DNA of 38,037 bases, from NCBI GenBank assembly GCA_947487175.1, contig CANKVM010000018.1, forward strand, positions 1 to 38,037. Reading direction: 5' to 3'. Under the pieces are notes generated by a model that was not told the origin of the DNA, did not search any database, and was given only the letters and a program-made list of their open reading frames with translations. The position numbers were made by a program, and so were the translations under genes. Positions within the stretch are counted from its first letter, which is position 1, and each line of letters starts with the position of its first letter. The stretch is from Flavobacteriales bacterium. Lineage in GTDB: Bacteria; Bacteroidota; Bacteroidia; NS11-12g; UBA955. Below are positions 34,820-38,037 of this stretch, in pieces.

Positions 34820-36483
34820 TATATTCCTAAATCTTCAAAAAAACCATCTTCTAACTCCAATGTTGTTAATCCATTGTTTTCTAAAACTACAGCGCTAATT
34901 TTAGACTGTTCTGTCAAATTCACAAAGTTGAAATTGTTTTCTACTGCAGAAGGATTTTCTACTTCTGCTAAAATTTCGTTTGCAATAAAGTCTGCAGGCG
35001 CCAACGATAAAGTTTTATCTACATTATCAACAGAAACAGGAGCCTTTACTTGACTCACCATTGGTGTAATTTTGCTATCAATAAATTCATCAATTGCAAT
35101 TGGTTTTTGGATGCTATTCCATATAAACCAAGCCGAAGCAACGGCCATTAAAGATGCAACTATACCAAACACACTTGACCAAGGTATCATTTCCATGATT
35201 GAAGCCTTAGCCTCAATAACGGGTTCGTAACTTGAAGTTGCGGATTCTATGTGAACATTCGTTTCTACAACATTATTAGCAATCACGGCTGGTTCAGAAA
35301 CTCTTGGTTTAGAAGCCTCTATTTCTTTCGACAATTGCTCATGCAATAAATCAAGTTCAGCATCTGTATATTCTCTTTCTGGATCAAATACAATTTCATT
35401 TGTACTAAATTCAACAAATGTGATTGCATGGGTTTCTATTTCAACTGATTGTTTTGGTTGAACCGCTTCAAGCTGTTGCGACAATTGCTCGTGTAAATTG
35501 TCTAAATCCGCATCACTAAATGAATATTCAACCTCTTGGTTGTTTTCTGTTATTGAGGGAAGTTCAATCGTCAAATCTGAAATTTCATTGGATACCTCAG
35601 AAATAACTTCATTTACAATGGGTGCAACTTCAATTGATTCTATTTCACTTACTATAGATGCAACTTCGACTGATTCTATTTCACTTACTATGGGTGCAAC
35701 TTCTACTATCGATTCAATTTCAGGTGTAAATGAAAAACTGAAAAAAGCTTCTTCATTTTGATTTACTTCTACAACGTTTGATATATCATTTATAACAACT
35801 TCAGTATCATTTACAACTGTTACTATATCATTTTGTGGTAATTCTTCACCAATTACAACTAAAGATGTATTTTCTATTTCAATTGATGATGCTTCACTCG
35901 CAACGATATCTAGTTCATTCGATACAGGCGATGTTTCAATTATATCATCGATAACAGTTGGAACTTCGTTTACAACGATTTCTAATTTGTCTTTTTGCAA
36001 GAAATGTTGATCGATATCAAACATTGCATCTCCGTTTATCGTGATGTCAGACATCTCTTGTCCCTCAGAATCTAAAACCAAACCTTCTAACTCATCATCT
36101 GAATTAAAATTGTGCCAGTAAGGATTTGGATTGGCTGACAATTGAATAGGTTCAATATGTATTTGTCCAATTTCATCATCTTTTACCAGATTAGTTGGTG
36201 TGTCATTGATTTCATTAGATATATTGTTCGATTCTACATTCTCTAAAATATTATTTTGCATTGAATCAACTGCATTGTTTTTTTCAGCAGTTAATGGAAA
36301 ACCAAATTCAACAGTTAGCTGAATTGGCTTCTGCTTTTTATTAAATTCTATTTTGGGAGATTTTGCTTCTACAACATTTTTCACTTCAATACCTACGCGG
36401 TTTTGTATGTTGTTTGATAATCCTTGGAAATAATTAGGACTAGGATTGAAAGGCTGATTAATTTTGTTTGATTGAAAATCCAT
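34819..36483 (-). CDS. Probable anti-sigma protein with very long acidic cytosolic region
   Basis: A 554-residue single-pass membrane protein. Its N-terminus 'PFNPSPNYFQGLSNNIQNRV' (residues 11-30) resembles the 'P.gYFe.l...i..Ri' opening of Bacteroidota anti-sigma partners of ECF factors. Residues 60-430 are acidic low-complexity sequence rich in Val, Glu, Ile and Ser. They include a tandem repeat around 256-292 (SEIESVEVASIV-type units) and a duplicated motif ending LHEQLS (320-341 and 370-391). A membrane helix at about 434-457 precedes a short periplasmic tail. It lies between the sigma gene and the Spy-like gene. The role is inferred from position and N-terminus. Confidence 0.6.
   Translation of the reverse strand: MDFQSNKINQPFNPSPNYFQGLSNNIQNRVGIEVKNVVEAKSPKIEFNKKQKPIQLTVEFGFPLTAEKNNAVDSMQNNILENVESNNISNEINDTPTNLVKDDEIGQIHIEPIQLSANPNPYWHNFNSDDELEGLVLDSEGQEMSDITINGDAMFDIDQHFLQKDKLEIVVNEVPTVIDDIIETSPVSNELDIVASEASSIEIENTSLVVIGEELPQNDIVTVVNDTEVVINDISNVVEVNQNEEAFFSFSFTPEIESIVEVAPIVSEIESVEVASIVSEIESIEVAPIVNEVISEVSNEISDLTIELPSITENNQEVEYSFSDADLDNLHEQLSQQLEAVQPKQSVEIETHAITFVEFSTNEIVFDPEREYTDAELDLLHEQLSKEIEASKPRVSEPAVIANNVVETNVHIESATSSYEPVIEAKASIMEMIPWSSVFGIVASLMAVASAWFIWNSIQKPIAIDEFIDSKITPMVSQVKAPVSVDNVDKTLSLAPADFIANEILAEVENPSAVENNFNFVNLTEQSKISAVVLENNGLTTLELEDGFFEDLGI
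35627..35698 (-). repeat. 36-bp tandem repeat inside the probable anti-sigma gene
   Basis: Two adjacent 36-nt units (35627-35662 and 35663-35698) differ at only a few bases, and a third, degraded unit follows from 35699. Each encodes 12 residues of the SEIES.EVA.IV type. The length is a multiple of three, so unit gain or loss would keep the frame. Confidence 0.85.
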
Positions 36484-36496
36484 ATTTACCTCCTAT

Positions 36497-37102
36497 TTAT
36501 CCTAAAACTTTAATATAAATTTCCAATTTTTTAACCGCATGCTGAAAAGTTGCTACTATACTAGATTCTGTAGTTTGGGTTAATTCAGCAATTTCATCAA
36601 AAGATAATCCATCAAAATAATTCAATGTAAAAACCAATTTCTGTTTATAGGTCAAATAGCACATGGCTTTCTGAAATTTCAATTCGTCAGAATTACTTGA
36701 AAGAAATTCATCGGCATTTAAAAAATCAGCAAATTCTGGTTGCGCTTCATCAAAATCAATTTGAGGGTATTTTTTCCTCAGATACCCAATTGTTTCGTTT
36801 GAGGAAATTCGATAAAGATCGGCCTTTAAATTTTCGGTTCTAAATGAATTTAATCCTTCCCATATTTTAACAAATATATTTTGGATTACATCATCAGCTG
36901 CAGTATGACTTTCGAGCATAGTGCGAACATGGTTATATAAAGGCAATTGGAAACGTCTTATTAATTCTCTGAATGCTGATTCAACATGTTCTGCTTTTGA
37001 AAAATAAGAAACAAGTTGAAAATCATCAAGGCGTTGGAAGTTAATTGAAACTTCAGCCTTTTGCATTTTTTCTTCTTTTACTTTTAGCTTAGTAACATTC
37101 AT
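36497..37102 (-). CDS. ECF-type RNA polymerase sigma factor
   Basis: A sigma-70 family ECF factor of about 201 residues from the ATG at 37102. The frame is open to 37162, and an ATG at 37066 after a purine-rich tract is also possible; I prefer 37102 but am not certain. Region 2 is 'ESAFRELIRRFQLPLYNHV' and 'AADDVIQNIFVKIWEGL'. Region 4 is 'TYKQKLVFTLNYFDGLSFDE' with 'IAELTQTTESSIVATFQHAV'. The gene is followed after 13 nt by the probable anti-sigma gene. Self-activation and release on envelope stress are the usual scheme for such pairs. Confidence 0.88.
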   Translation of the reverse strand: MNVTKLKVKEEKMQKAEVSINFQRLDDFQLVSYFSKAEHVESAFRELIRRFQLPLYNHVRTMLESHTAADDVIQNIFVKIWEGLNSFRTENLKADLYRISSNETIGYLRKKYPQIDFDEAQPEFADFLNADEFLSSNSDELKFQKAMCYLTYKQKLVFTLNYFDGLSFDEIAELTQTTESSIVATFQHAVKKLEIYIKVLG

Positions 37103-37200
37103 TATTTTGTGGTTGGTACTGCGAAGATGAATGCATTTTGTTTTATATGTATCATTTGGCATTTGAAAGTTTAAGACATTGGATGTGAATAGCGAAAAAA

Positions 37201-37218
37201 GTGTACAATTTTGTATAC
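37201..37218. promoter_or_regulatory. Inverted repeat upstream of the ECF sigma gene
   Basis: GTGTACAA and TTGTATAC form 8-nt arms with one mismatch around TT. The site is about 100 nt upstream of the sigma start and could be an operator. There is no independent support. Confidence 0.35.
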
Positions 37219-37265
37219 TCTTGAATATTAAGTTATTGTTATGCTATTGTTTAAAGTTTATGACT

Positions 37266-37411
37266 TGGCTGTTTACGGCTGCGCCTGTTGACGCCTTTGG
37301 CTGTTGACGCCTTTGGCTGTTGACGGCTGCGCCTGTTGACGCTTCGCTGTTGACGGCTGCGCCTGTTGACGCTTCGCTGTTGACGGCTGCGCCTGTTGAC
37401 GCTTCGCTGTT
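37266..37411. repeat. Tandem array of 14-16 nt units with compensated mini-hairpins
   Basis: Units begin TGTTGACG (TGTTTACG in the first) and end in a short inverted repeat. Three forms occur: GGC-TGC-GCC, GCC-TTT-GGC and GC-TTC-GC. Three perfect 30-nt double units lie at 37321-37350, 37351-37380 and 37381-37410, preceded by single units. One isolated unit with GCC-TTA-GGC stands at about 37464-37480. The array fills the spacer between the rplS 3' end and the ECF sigma gene. Confidence 0.9.
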
Positions 37412-37436
37412 TAATTTCAAGTAGCTAACCTAGAAT

Positions 37437-37552
37437 ATCTGTCTAACCTGTCTAACCTCAAAAGTTTACGCCTTAGGCTGTTTGTTTTATTTAGGTATTC
37501 CCAAAAAACAACCCTCATAAACTTTCAAAAACCCTTATAAACTTTTATAAAC
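37437..37552. repeat. GTCTAACC and TAAACTTTTATAAAC repeat words
   Basis: CTGTCTAACC-type words at 37439-37457 and the 15-mer TAAACTTTTATAAAC at 37538-37552 also occur in the 29293-29392 spacer (15-mer at 29344-29358). On the minus strand, AGTTTATAAGGG and AGTTTATGAGGG are two diverged copies about 23 nt apart. This looks like a small interspersed repeat family. Confidence 0.6.
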
Positions 37553-37584
37553 AAAAAAAGACCTTCTCTCGAAGGTCTTTTTTA
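37553..37584 (-). terminator. Terminator of rplS
   Basis: AAGACCTTC (37558-37566) pairs with GAAGGTCTT (37571-37579) around TCTC and is followed on the minus strand by a T run. It lies about 20 nt past the rplS stop. Confidence 0.93.
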
Positions 37585-37602
37585 ATATGTTTTGCGTAAA
37601 TA

Positions 37603-37953
37603 TTATCTACGACGTAGTTCTTTAATACGGGCAGCTTTACCAATTTGGTCGCGTAGATAGAAAATACGTGCACGACGTACTTTACCTCTACGGTTAATAT
37701 CGATTTTATCGATGAATGGGCTATTGAATGGGAAAATACGTTCTACACCTACACCATTAGAAATTTTACGAACAGTGAAAGTTTCATCAATACCTGAATT
37801 ACGACGTTGAATAACATCGCCTTGGTACTGCTGAATACGTTCTTTGTTTCCTTCTTTAATCTTATAGTGAACGGTAATACGATCGCCCGCCTTGAAATTA
37901 GGAAGGTCTTTTCTTAAAAATTCTTGCGAGATGCTATTTACAATCGAGTTCAT
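37603..37953 (-). CDS. rplS: 50S ribosomal protein L19 (bL19)
   Basis: A 116-residue protein with '[20 protein letters not shown]', '[20 protein letters not shown]' and '[20 protein letters not shown]', the standard bL19 sequence. It sits near the 30S-50S interface. It is a single-gene unit with a strong promoter and its own terminator. Confidence 0.98.
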   Translation of the reverse strand: MNSIVNSISQEFLRKDLPNFKAGDRITVHYKIKEGNKERIQQYQGDVIQRRNSGIDETFTVRKISNGVGVERIFPFNSPFIDKIDINRRGKVRRARIFYLRDQIGKAARIKELRRR

Positions 37954-37976
37954 GACTTTGGTCCAAAATTGGGTTG

Positions 37977-38007
37977 CAAAAATAACATTTTATTTTACAA
38001 TCTCAAA
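37977..38007 (-). promoter_or_regulatory. Promoter of rplS
   Basis: On the minus strand, TTTG (rc of 38004-38007), a 19-nt spacer and TATTTTTG (rc of 37977-37984) form an exact Bacteroidota promoter. The -7 box is followed by CAACCC, as at rpmB. The leader is about 20 nt. Confidence 0.78.
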
Positions 38008-38037
38008 CCTTTTCTTAAGAATTTTTAAAATCATCTT

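Noticed and set aside
37266-37411. Possible CRISPR array
   Set aside because: Units are 14-16 nt and contiguous with no unique spacers, and there are no cas genes nearby.

Overview
The window is a low-GC chromosomal segment of a Bacteroidota bacterium. The evidence is a DUF4295 small protein next to rpmB-rpmG, two TonB-dependent receptors with N-terminal carboxypeptidase-like domains, an exbB-exbD-exbD-tonB cluster, a bacillithiol enzyme (bshC), and promoters with the Bacteroidota -7 box TAnnTTTG. I cannot place it below phylum level. There are no prophages, insertion sequences or CRISPR arrays; most of it is ordinary housekeeping and envelope DNA.

Layout. 1-2.6 kb: the end of a bacterial-PH-domain gene converges on a tightly coupled operon TM2 / DUF2752 / DUF4870 / M48 metalloprotease. 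2.7-6.5 kb: a hotdog thioesterase and an Oar-like TonB receptor. 6.7-8.3 kb: a stranded 3' fragment of a phosphoheptose isomerase gene, a nucleoside-type MFS permease, and tRNA-Lys. 8.4-12 kb: a minus-strand operon of a TrmH-type RNA methyltransferase, a redoxin lipoprotein, a cytochrome c fused to a PHM-like copper monooxygenase, and a GNAT-fold protein. It is divergent from mutS. 14.7-17.7 kb: a mazEF pair and a second TonB receptor. 17.7-20 kb: a plus-strand operon of a pRiA4b ORF3-like protein, miaA and terC. 20-22.3 kb: a SulP transporter with a beta-carbonic anhydrase. 22.4-27 kb: bshC, rimO, ftsY, DUF4295, rpmG, rpmB. 27-30.9 kb: an O-antigen-ligase-like protein, a LysM protein and a fused double-ATPase ABC protein. 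30.9-34 kb: tonB, two exbD and exbB. 34.3-37.1 kb: an ECF sigma factor, a very large probable anti-sigma protein and a small periplasmic protein. 37.2-38 kb: a repeat-filled spacer and rplS.

How parts fit together. ExbB-ExbD-TonB would energise the two TonB receptors. SulP and carbonic anhydrase form a bicarbonate/CO2 unit. The redoxin and cytochrome-PHM lipoproteins look like one periplasmic redox module. The sigma, anti-sigma and Spy-like trio looks like an envelope-stress circuit.

The signals least explained by ordinary gene content are: (1) the heptamer TGAGGGA, found 22 times by hand in both strands and several codon frames; (2) an array of short units at 37266-37411 whose mini-hairpin stems vary in a compensated way; (3) nested inverted repeats at 29293-29392 that share words with the spacer at 37.4-37.55 kb; (4) -7 boxes placed 3-8 nt from start codons, suggesting leaderless mRNAs; (5) the cytochrome c-PHM fusion with all expected copper ligands visible.
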